Below, piece by piece: positions 1 to 5,461 of a stretch of 10,030 bases of DNA (position 1 is its first letter; each line of letters opens with the position of its first letter). The position numbers were made by a program, and so were the translations under genes. The notes beneath the pieces are model-generated. The model was not told the DNA's origin and searched no databases. It saw only the letters and a program-made list of their open reading frames with translations. Origin of the DNA: Sulfidibacterium sp964456625 (GTDB taxonomy: Bacteria > Bacteroidota > Bacteroidia > Bacteroidales > F082); contig CAYWBO010000090.1 of assembly GCA_964456625.1 (NCBI GenBank), positions 1 to 10,030 on the forward strand. Reading direction: 5' to 3'.

Positions 1-22
1 TAGGCCGTCGCCAACCTTAATT

Positions 23-60
23 AAAGCTCTCTCGAGTTATCGAGAGGGCTTTTTTGGTTT
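23..60 (+). terminator. Intrinsic terminator of an upstream gene outside the window
   Basis: The arm at 26-35 (gctctctcga) pairs with 40-49 (tcgagagggc) as 10 bp with one G-U, around the 4-nt loop gtta. Three further A-T pairs extend the base (23-25 with 50-52), and a T-rich tail follows (TTTTTTGGTTTT). This is a textbook rho-independent terminator for plus-strand transcription. The gene it ends lies left of the window. Only a possible stop codon (taa at 18-20 in one frame, taa at 22-24 in another) is visible, so the gene cannot be identified. Confidence 0.85.
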
Positions 61-362
61 TACAATACTCAAACCATCGTCAGATGATGGTAAGGATATC
101 TTACATCAAACATCCATATTTCTCGCATCCAAACCGCGGCCGGGATGGGAGCGGCAGCGCCCGGTAATGAAGGCCGATGTGCAGTGGGGAGGAAAAGGCG
201 ACCAAAGGAAGCCCTTTGAAGCCCCGTTACGGAACACGCCAGAAATACCGGGACTCTAGCGTACAGCCCGATCAGCCGCCCAAACGAAAGGCTACAGACA
301 TCCCTTAATAACTTCCAAAGGGGACTTATCGAATAAAAAAGCTGTTAAATATATCGGCGATA
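61..362. other. Gene-free interval with a G+C-rich segment of unknown nature
   Basis: No convincing gene is visible. Positions 131-300 are about 61% G+C (103 of 170 by hand count), above the A+T-rich sequence on both sides. They contain short complementary pieces: ccggg near 141-145 with cccgg at 160-164, a hairpin caaagg/cctttg (203-208 with 213-218, loop aagc), and an imperfect match between ccctttgaag (212-221) and the complement of cttccaaagg (311-320). On the minus strand two frames stay open for about 40-50 codons without an ATG start. The segment could be an untranscribed relic, a fragment of a dispersed repeat or an unknown structured RNA, and the sequence alone does not decide. Confidence 0.4.
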
Positions 363-494
363 TTAATACTTAACCTCTTTCTGGTACTTCTTGACACTAT
401 TCCCGTAAGCTGCACAATCGGAAGTGGAGGCACAGGAAGTGGCCATCAGAGCAATAAAAGCAAGCGCTATCAGAAGGATCAGTATTTTTTTCAT
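363..494 (-). CDS. Small lipoprotein, 43 aa, function unknown
   Basis: The predicted protein begins with MKK and a hydrophobic stretch (residues 4-17). A lipobox-like MATSC follows, with the lipidated cysteine at residue 21, giving a type II signal peptide and a mature chain of only 23 residues. The mature part holds a second cysteine in DCAAYG (residues 26-31) and a Lys-rich, Tyr-ended tail. Very short lipoproteins with a C-A/P-A-Y motif after the lipobox are, from memory, common in Bacteroidetes, with no known function. The frame stays open upstream to an ATG at 552-554, but the ATG at 492-494 is preferred because it starts the signal peptide and lies just downstream of a promoter-like sequence (524-554) that would overlap the longer start. 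The likely location is the inner leaflet of the outer membrane or the periplasmic face. The gene is divergent from ung. Confidence 0.7.
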   Translation of the reverse strand: MKKILILLIALAFIALMATSCASTSDCAAYGNSVKKYQKEVKY

Positions 495-523
495 AATTTT
501 ACAATCATTGTTTCTTGCTAAGA

Positions 524-554
524 CAAAGTAATAGACAATTCGACTAAATAACAA
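524..554 (-). promoter_or_regulatory. Promoter of the small lipoprotein gene
   Basis: Read on the minus strand, TTG (552-554) is followed after exactly 20 nt by TTACTTTG (524-531). This matches the Bacteroidetes -33/-7 pattern TTTG-N19-21-TAnnTTTG except for the second base of the -7 element and the first T of the -33. Transcription would start near 517, about 23 nt before the ATG at 494. That supports the shorter lipoprotein reading frame. Confidence 0.55.
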
Positions 555-587
555 CTATTTTCTGAATTTATTGCATAAAAATTGACA

Positions 588-1268
588 ATGACTGTTGCAG
601 GACCTGATATCGAAGAGAGTTGGAAGCTGGCTTTGGAGGATGAATTCGAGGCGGAATCTTTTCTGAACCTGAAAAATTTCCTCCAGGAGGAGATCAAAAC
701 TCATACGGTGTATCCACCGGGAAAACTGATTTTTTCGGCTTTTAACCTGACACCGCTGACCGCTGTGCGGGTGGTGATCCTCGGACAGGATCCTTATCAC
801 GGCAAGGGACAGGCACATGGGCTGGCTTTTTCAGTGCCGGATGGAATTGCCATACCTCCTTCGTTGCAGAATATCTATAAAGAGCTGCACGACGATTTGG
901 GAATCCCCATCGCGAAAACGGGAAATCTTGAAAAATGGGCGCGACAAGGCGTTCTGCTGCTGAATGCAACGTTGACCGTACGTGCTTCTCAGGCCGGATC
1001 GCATCAGAATCACGGCTGGGAACCCTTTACCGACCAGGTGATACGCACCATATCGGACCTTCGTGCAGGCGTTGTTTTCCTGCTTTGGGGGAAATTTGCC
1101 CAGGATAAAGAATCGTTGATCGATACCTCCAAACACTTTGTACTGAAGGCTCCGCACCCGTCACCGTTTTCCGTTTACAGGGGATTTTTTGGCTGCAAAC
1201 ATTTTTCCAAAACCAACGAAATTCTCAGAAATAATGGCATGGGTGAGATCGACTGGAACCCCGTATAG
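588..1268 (+). CDS. ung: Uracil-DNA glycosylase, family 1 (UNG)
   Basis: This enzyme removes uracil from DNA by cleaving the N-glycosidic bond, the first step of base excision repair in the cytoplasm. The 226-aa length is normal for the family. The water-activating loop GQDPYHG is at residues 66-72, with the catalytic Asp at 68. The uracil-pocket segment LLLNATLTVRA lies near 123-133. The minor-groove loop HPSPFS (His at 190) runs into RGFFGCKHFSKTN, the usual C-terminal signature. In E. coli and human UNG the loop reads HPSPLS, so the intercalating leucine is phenylalanine here (residue 194). An in-frame TTG lies six bases upstream (582); the ATG at 588 is chosen as the conventional start. 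A 66-bp gap separates it from rdgB on the same strand. Both proteins deal with damaged or aberrant bases, so the pairing makes sense, though co-transcription is not shown. Confidence 0.96.
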   Translation: MTVAGPDIEESWKLALEDEFEAESFLNLKNFLQEEIKTHTVYPPGKLIFSAFNLTPLTAVRVVILGQDPYHGKGQAHGLAFSVPDGIAIPPSLQNIYKELHDDLGIPIAKTGNLEKWARQGVLLLNATLTVRASQAGSHQNHGWEPFTDQVIRTISDLRAGVVFLLWGKFAQDKESLIDTSKHFVLKAPHPSPFSVYRGFFGCKHFSKTNEILRNNGMGEIDWNPV

Positions 1269-1285
1269 CAATTCTCTTGGCACTC

Positions 1286-1319
1286 CGGCGCCGCCAGCGC
1301 CGTATAATGTTTATTTTTG
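1286..1319 (+). promoter_or_regulatory. Possible rdgB promoter (-7 box) preceded by a GC hairpin
   Basis: TATTTTTG at 1312-1319 is a perfect match to the Bacteroidetes -7 consensus TAnnTTTG and sits 15 nt before the rdgB ATG. There is no TTTG or TTG at the proper distance upstream. That place is taken by a short GC hairpin (cggcgc at 1286-1291 with gcgccg at 1297-1302, loop cgcca). The hairpin has no clean T tract, so it is a poor terminator for ung. It may simply reduce read-through. Weak evidence overall. Confidence 0.35.
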
Positions 1320-1334
1320 CGCAAAAATTTCCGA

Positions 1335-1922
1335 ATGAAAAAAATTGTCTTTGCGACGGCAAATGTTCATAAGTTAAAGGAAGTCAGGGAGATGTTGGGG
1401 GATGGGTTTAAAATTGTATCTCTGACAGATATTGACTTTCATGAAGATATCCCTGAAACAGGCGATACTTTGGAAGAAAACGCTTCCATAAAATCGCATT
1501 ACATCCTGGATCGTTACAATATAGATTGCTTTGCCGATGATACCGGTCTTGAAGTGGATGCCCTGGGAGGGGCACCGGGTGTTTATTCGGCCCGTTATGC
1601 CGGGGAAAATGCCACCTATGATGATAATGTCAATAAGCTGCTTTCAGAGCTGAACGGTGTTACACAGAGGGAGGCCCGTTTCAGAACTGTGATTTCGTTA
1701 CTTCTCGATGGCAAAGAATATTTCTTTGACGGATCGGTCGAGGGACACATCATCGACCATAAACTGGGATCGGGTGGCTTTGGGTACGATCCTGTTTTTA
1801 TACCGGACGGTTTTGATAAGACATTTTCGGAAATGGCACCGGAAACCAAAAACGCGATCAGCCATCGTGGCAGGGCCATTCGGAGACTGGCGGATTTTCT
1901 GAAATCGAATTTCCCGGTATAA
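1335..1922 (+). CDS. rdgB: dITP/XTP pyrophosphatase (RdgB/HAM1 family)
   Basis: This enzyme hydrolyses non-canonical purine nucleoside triphosphates (dITP, ITP, XTP) to monophosphates plus pyrophosphate and so keeps deaminated purines out of nucleic acids. The 195-aa length is typical. Family signatures appear in order: FATANVHKLKE at residues 6-16 (T8, N10 and K13 of the TxNxxK motif), FADDTGLEVDALGGAPGVYS at 66-85 containing the acidic active-site pair D68/D69, GSGGFGYDPVFIP at 145-157, FSEM at 164-167, and KNAISHRGRA at 172-181. The ATG at 1335 is preferred over an in-frame TTG at 1317, because MKKIVFATAN is the normal N-terminus and the TTG lies inside a -7-like sequence. It follows ung on the same strand and is followed after 113 bp by the acyltransferase-like gene. 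Confidence 0.96.
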   Translation: MKKIVFATANVHKLKEVREMLGDGFKIVSLTDIDFHEDIPETGDTLEENASIKSHYILDRYNIDCFADDTGLEVDALGGAPGVYSARYAGENATYDDNVNKLLSELNGVTQREARFRTVISLLLDGKEYFFDGSVEGHIIDHKLGSGGFGYDPVFIPDGFDKTFSEMAPETKNAISHRGRAIRRLADFLKSNFPV

Positions 1923-2035
1923 GAATCACCGGTAAAATCCGTTATTTGAAAGAAAATAATTAATTTCAAGAGCAAAATTAACCGAGGGAAAGTGGCAATT
2001 TTCGTTATGTTTTGCCGATCCTTAAAATCAATCGC

Positions 2036-3154
2036 ATGCCTATTAATATACAGGAAGTTAAGACTTTAAAGCAGCAAAAGGAGTTTGTTGAATTACCGTT
2101 TCGTATTTACAAAGACAATCCTTATTGGGTTCCCCCCATAAAAGCAGATGAAATGAAATTCATGAATGGAGATCAAAATCCCGCCATGGCGTTTTGTGAT
2201 TCGAAATTTTGGCTCGCATACAGAGACGGTAAAGTAGTGGGCCGGATCGTCGGCATCATCAATCATAAATACAACGAAAAAATAGGTAAGAAGATGGGCC
2301 GGTTTTCGAGGATGGAAGTCTTTGAGGATCGTGAAGCTTTTTTAGGGCTGATGGATACCGCTGTGGACTGGCTTAAAAAGGAAGGAATGGAACAGGTCCA
2401 CGGTCCTTTGGGTTATACAAATCTGGATACTCAGGGATTGCTGATTGAAGGATTTGACTATCTAATGTCTGTAGCTTCCGTTTTTCACATGCCGTATTAT
2501 CAGGAATTCATTACCGACTATGGTTTTGAAAAGGAGATTGACTGGCTTGAATTCCGTTTGAGCTTTACCAAAGATACCATCGCCAAAGCGATGCGTGGTT
2601 CGGAAATCATTAAAAAGAGATACGGCATTGAAGTGAAGACGTTCAAAAAAACGAAAGAAATCTTTCCCTATGTCAAGGAGTTATTTGAAGTGCTGAACGA
2701 GGCTTACGACCGCTTACCTTTTGTTGTTCCTTTCAATCAGGAAATGATTGATATGTATGCAAAAAAATATTTTAAGGTGATCAATCCGAAATATGTCTTC
2801 CTCGCACAAAAGGACGGAGAGACCGTGGGCTTCTGGATTGCAGTTCCTTCGATGTCGAAGGCGCTTCAGAAAGCGAATGGCAGGCTTTTCCCGTTCGGAT
2901 TCTATCATATTATGAAAGCCATGAAAAAGCCGGATGTGCTCGACTTCTTTTTAGCAGGCGTGAAACCTGAATATGAGACCAAGGGCGCTGCTGTTATTTT
3001 ATACGCTGAAGTTCAGAATCAGATGCTGAAGGATGACATTCAAATTATGGAGACTACGGGGAACTTTGAAAACAACCATAATGTAATTAGCAACTGGAAA
3101 AACTTCGATCATATCCAGCATAAAAGAAGACGGTGTTTTATCAAGGATATTTAA
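2036..3154 (+). CDS. GNAT-superfamily acyltransferase-like protein (YghO-like)
   Basis: This 372-aa cytoplasmic protein has no signal peptide or membrane segment. Features recall the conserved family that includes E. coli YghO: FRIYKDNPYWVPPIKAD near residues 22-38; NPAMAFCDSKFWLAYRDGKVVGRI at 48-71, where a β-hairpin like GKVVGRIVGIINH resembles the GNAT fold; GPLGYTNLDTQGLLIEGFD at 123-141; MPYYQEFITDYGFEKEIDWLEF at 152-173; and a second GNAT-like strand pair, VFLAQKDGETVGFWIAVP, in the C-terminal half. This suggests two GNAT-like lobes. Substrate is unknown. I recall that proteins of this type have been linked to N-acylation of sphingoid bases in bacteria, but that memory is not verifiable here. 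An in-frame TTG at 2012 would add eight residues; the ATG at 2036 is chosen. No obvious promoter or terminator flanks it. Confidence 0.7.
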   Translation: MPINIQEVKTLKQQKEFVELPFRIYKDNPYWVPPIKADEMKFMNGDQNPAMAFCDSKFWLAYRDGKVVGRIVGIINHKYNEKIGKKMGRFSRMEVFEDREAFLGLMDTAVDWLKKEGMEQVHGPLGYTNLDTQGLLIEGFDYLMSVASVFHMPYYQEFITDYGFEKEIDWLEFRLSFTKDTIAKAMRGSEIIKKRYGIEVKTFKKTKEIFPYVKELFEVLNEAYDRLPFVVPFNQEMIDMYAKKYFKVINPKYVFLAQKDGETVGFWIAVPSMSKALQKANGRLFPFGFYHIMKAMKKPDVLDFFLAGVKPEYETKGAAVILYAEVQNQMLKDDIQIMETTGNFENNHNVISNWKNFDHIQHKRRRCFIKDI

Positions 3155-3403
3155 ACCTTCTTTTCTTTTTTTATCTAAATGTACTGGTTCCGGCTAATTC
3201 CCTGTGAAAGGCCGGATAATTGCAGATATCAAACGTTTGTTGTGATTTCTGAAAGCTTGCCTCACCCTGATTTCCGGTAAGCCCTGTTTTTGCTTATTTA
3301 TTCTCAGTTTAAATACTGTTTTACAGAGTTTTAAAATTTGACTGCTTGTGCTTTGAGAGCAAACCTCAAAAATGCAGTAATGTAAAGTTTTTTTTCAAAA
3401 AAA
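3155..3403. other. Gene-free interval before the ilv promoter
   Basis: No open frame of note is present. It holds a hairpin tccggc/gccgga (3189-3194 with 3211-3216) with a 16-nt interior that contains a second small stem. There is no T tract after it, so it is not a convincing terminator for the preceding gene. A smaller stem tttgag/ctcaaa lies at 3352-3357/3365-3370. The right end is very A+T-rich (T-tract 3388-3395 followed by an A-tract 3397-3403), directly next to the proposed ilv -33 element. It could act as an upstream promoter element or bent DNA; that is inference. Confidence 0.4.
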
Positions 3404-3432
3404 TTGCTCGTTTAAAAAATCATATACTTTTA
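3404..3432 (+). promoter_or_regulatory. Probable promoter of the ilv operon leader
   Basis: TTG at 3404-3406 is followed after 18 nt by TACTTTTA at 3425-3432. The Bacteroidetes consensus is TTTG-N19-21-TAnnTTTG, so the -7 element differs only in its last base and the spacer is one base short. Transcription would begin around 3438-3440, placing the leader ORF start (3451) about a dozen bases into the transcript. An A/T-tract lies immediately upstream. Position and downstream architecture support it more than the match itself. Confidence 0.5.
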
Positions 3433-3450
3433 CCTCGTCAAAACAATGAA

Positions 3451-3516
3451 ATGACGGCAATAGCATACAGGCATATTATTATTTCTTTCGTGGTCCTTAT
3501 TGGTAACAGCCTTTAA
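3451..3516 (+). CDS. ilvL: ilv operon leader peptide (21 aa)
   Basis: The ORF is an ATG, 20 further sense codons and TAA. Nine of 21 residues are branched-chain: Ile at 4, 9, 10, 11 and 17; Val at 14 and 15; Leu at 16 and 21. The core reads HIIISFVVLIG. Directly after the stop codon lies one arm of a 9-bp antiterminator, and the intrinsic terminator follows about 35 nt later, just ahead of ilvD. This is the arrangement of amino-acid biosynthetic attenuators such as the enterobacterial ilv leaders. The peptide is expected to have no function of its own; the reading ribosome senses charged tRNA-Ile, tRNA-Val and tRNA-Leu. There is no Shine-Dalgarno sequence, as usual for this phylum. A two-codon ORF, ATG-AAA-TGA (3446-3454), overlaps its start. 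The symbol is by analogy only. Confidence 0.85.
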   Translation: MTAIAYRHIIISFVVLIGNSL

Positions 3517-3562
3517 GTCGGAGAGAAATTATATTGAATAAAACAACGTCAAACTCTCCGAC
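3517..3562 (+). promoter_or_regulatory. Antiterminator of the ilv attenuator
   Basis: gtcggagag (3517-3525) is perfectly complementary to ctctccgac (3554-3562), 9 bp across a 28-nt A+T-rich loop. The left arm starts on the base after the leader stop codon, so a ribosome that finishes the peptide would cover it, while one stalled at the Ile codons (3475-3483) would leave it free. The right arm shares 3554-3559 with the 5' arm of the terminator, so the two structures exclude each other. I found no strong region 1:2 pairing that would form a pause hairpin. Confidence 0.8.
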
Positions 3563-3579
3563 ACCGGGGAGTTTTTTTT
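3551..3579 (+). terminator. Attenuator terminator upstream of ilvD
   Basis: The arm aaactctcc (3551-3559) pairs with ggggagttt (3566-3574) as 9 bp with one G-U, around the loop gacacc. The T run spans 3572-3579 (8 T). It lies 16 bp before the ilvD ATG, downstream of the leader ORF, where a terminator makes sense only as a conditional one. It is expected to form when branched-chain aminoacyl-tRNAs are plentiful and the leader is translated to its stop codon. Confidence 0.88.
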
Positions 3580-3595
3580 ATGTAAAAACGGAATC

Positions 3596-5422
3596 ATGAA
3601 AAATCGCTTGAGAAGTAGCACCACAACCCAGGGAAGAAATATGGCCGGTGCCAGAAGTTTGTGGCGCGCCAATGGCATGACAGAAGATCAATTTCAAAAA
3701 CCCGTGATCGCCATCGTGAATTCTTTTACCCAGTTTGTTCCGGGCCATGCGCACCTGCATGAGGCCGGGCAGTTTCTGAAGAAGCTGATCCAGGCAGAGG
3801 GTTGTTTTGCTGCCGAATTCAATACCATTGCCATCGACGACGGTATCGCCATGGGGCACGACGGCATGCTGTATTCATTGCCGTCGCGCGATCTGATCGC
3901 CGACAGCGTGGAATACATGTGCAATGCCCATAAAGCCGATGCCATGGTCTGCATCAGCAATTGCGACAAGATCACACCCGGGATGCTGCTGGCCTCCATG
4001 CGGTTGAACATCCCGACGATTTTTGTTTCCGGCGGCCCGATGGAAGCCGGATCGCGAAACGGTAAGCACTATGACCTGATCGATGCCATGGTGCTGGCGG
4101 CTGACGAAAAAGTCAGTGACGAAGAACTTTCGGCGGTAGAAAAAATCGCCTGTCCTACCTGTGGTTCCTGTTCGGGGATGTTCACCGCCAATTCGATGAA
4201 CTGCCTGAACGAAGCATTGGGCATGGCATTGCCCGGTAACGGGTCCGTGGTGGCCACCCACGAATACCGCCATACGATGTTTGAGAAAGCGGCCCGGCTG
4301 ATCGTGGAAAACACCTACAAATATTACCGGGATGGGGATGACAGTGTTTTGCCAAGATCTATCGCCTCTAAAGCAGGTTTTATAAACGCCATGTCGGTGG
4401 ATATCGCCATGGGCGGCTCCACGAATACGGTGTTGCACTTGCTGGCCGTAGCCCACGAAGCCCAGGTGGATTTTACCATGAAAGACATCGACAAGCTCTC
4501 CCGGAAAGTGCCCAATCTCTGTAAAGTGGCGCCCAGCTCTCATTATCACATGCAGGATGTGAACCGTGCCGGCGGGGTAATCGGCATCATGGGGGAACTT
4601 GAAAAGGCAGGGCTGCTGGATACTTCCGTATCACGGGTGGATGCTCCGGATTTAAAAAGCATCATCGACCGGTATGATGTGGGCAGGGAAGGCCATCTGG
4701 CGGAAGCGGATAAGATCTATACTGCTTCACCTGCTTTCGTGCCCAATCTGAAAATGGCTTCACAAAGAAATTATTTCAAAACACTGGATCTGGATCGTGA
4801 AAAGGGATGTATCCGCGATGTGGAACATGCCTATAACAAAGAGGGCGGCCTGGCCGTGCTTTACGGGAACATTGCGCAAAGCGGATGCATCGTGAAGACG
4901 GCAGGAGTCGTGCCTGAGATGTTCTCCTTTAAAGGGAAAGCCAAGGTATATGAATCGCAGGAGCAGTCCGTTGACGCGATCCTCGACGGCAGTGTGCAGA
5001 AAGGCGATGTGGTGATAATACGCTATGAAGGCCCCAAAGGAGGCCCCGGCATGCAGGAGATGCTTTATCCCACATCCTATCTGAAGTCAAAGGGGATCGA
5101 CAAGGAATGTGCGTTGATCACGGACGGAAGATTTTCAGGGGGAACCTCGGGACTCTCTATCGGCCATGTGTCTCCCGAAGCTGCTTCCGGCGGCGCCATC
5201 GCACTGGTGAAAGACGGTGACCTTATCGAAATTGAAATCGCATCACGCAGCATCAATCTGCTGGTTTCGGATGAAGAACTCGACCGGAGGCGGAAAGAAG
5301 AAGAAGCCCGCGGCGCTGACGCTTTTACACCCCGGTCACGCGAAAGGGTGATCTCAAAAGCGCTGAAATTATATGCTCATTTTGTCTCGTCGGCCGATCA
5401 GGGTGCCGTCAGACAGATTTAA
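3596..5422 (+). CDS. ilvD: Dihydroxy-acid dehydratase
   Basis: This enzyme dehydrates 2,3-dihydroxy-3-methylbutanoate and 2,3-dihydroxy-3-methylpentanoate to the 2-oxo acids that precede valine and isoleucine. The 608 aa are close to the E. coli enzyme's length and, as I recall that sequence, match it closely along the whole chain. Key segments are TTTQGRNMAGAR (9-20), NSFTQFVPGH (42-51), IAIDDGIAMGHDGM (78-91), CISNCDKITPGM (119-130; C123 a cluster ligand, K125 the expected carbamylated lysine), CPTCGSCSGMFTANSMNC (186-203), IRYEGPKGGPGMQEM and DGRFSGGTSGLSIGHVSPEAA near the C-terminus. At residue 50 the sequence is PGH, where [2Fe-2S] enzymes have PCN, so it belongs to the E. coli-like group with an oxygen-labile [4Fe-4S] cluster (inference). 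First gene of the operon; the attenuator ends 16 bp upstream and ilvB starts 39 bp downstream. Confidence 0.98.
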   Translation: MKNRLRSSTTTQGRNMAGARSLWRANGMTEDQFQKPVIAIVNSFTQFVPGHAHLHEAGQFLKKLIQAEGCFAAEFNTIAIDDGIAMGHDGMLYSLPSRDLIADSVEYMCNAHKADAMVCISNCDKITPGMLLASMRLNIPTIFVSGGPMEAGSRNGKHYDLIDAMVLAADEKVSDEELSAVEKIACPTCGSCSGMFTANSMNCLNEALGMALPGNGSVVATHEYRHTMFEKAARLIVENTYKYYRDGDDSVLPRSIASKAGFINAMSVDIAMGGSTNTVLHLLAVAHEAQVDFTMKDIDKLSRKVPNLCKVAPSSHYHMQDVNRAGGVIGIMGELEKAGLLDTSVSRVDAPDLKSIIDRYDVGREGHLAEADKIYTASPAFVPNLKMASQRNYFKTLDLDREKGCIRDVEHAYNKEGGLAVLYGNIAQSGCIVKTAGVVPEMFSFKGKAKVYESQEQSVDAILDGSVQKGDVVIIRYEGPKGGPGMQEMLYPTSYLKSKGIDKECALITDGRFSGGTSGLSIGHVSPEAASGGAIALVKDGDLIEIEIASRSINLLVSDEELDRRRKEEEARGADAFTPRSRERVISKALKLYAHFVSSADQGAVRQI

Positions 5423-5461
5423 AGGAAAAAACTTAACACGTTAAATAAAAATAACTGGCTC

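Noticed and set aside
1..13. Possible 3' end of a tRNA (…gtcgCCA) just before the terminator
   Set aside because: Only 13 bases are visible, no T-arm can be checked, and the CCA may be chance.
124..300. RNase P RNA, tmRNA or other known structured RNA in the G+C-rich block
   Set aside because: The conserved sequence hallmarks of those RNAs that I know are absent on both strands.
3189..3216. Hairpin as terminator of the GNAT-like gene
   Set aside because: The 6-bp stem has a long interior and no T tract follows, so it does not meet the usual criteria for an intrinsic terminator.
3875..4549. Minus-strand 224-codon open frame opposite ilvD
   Set aside because: It is fully antisense to a clearly conserved enzyme, is rich in His/Arg/Gly as shadow frames are, and shows no domain.
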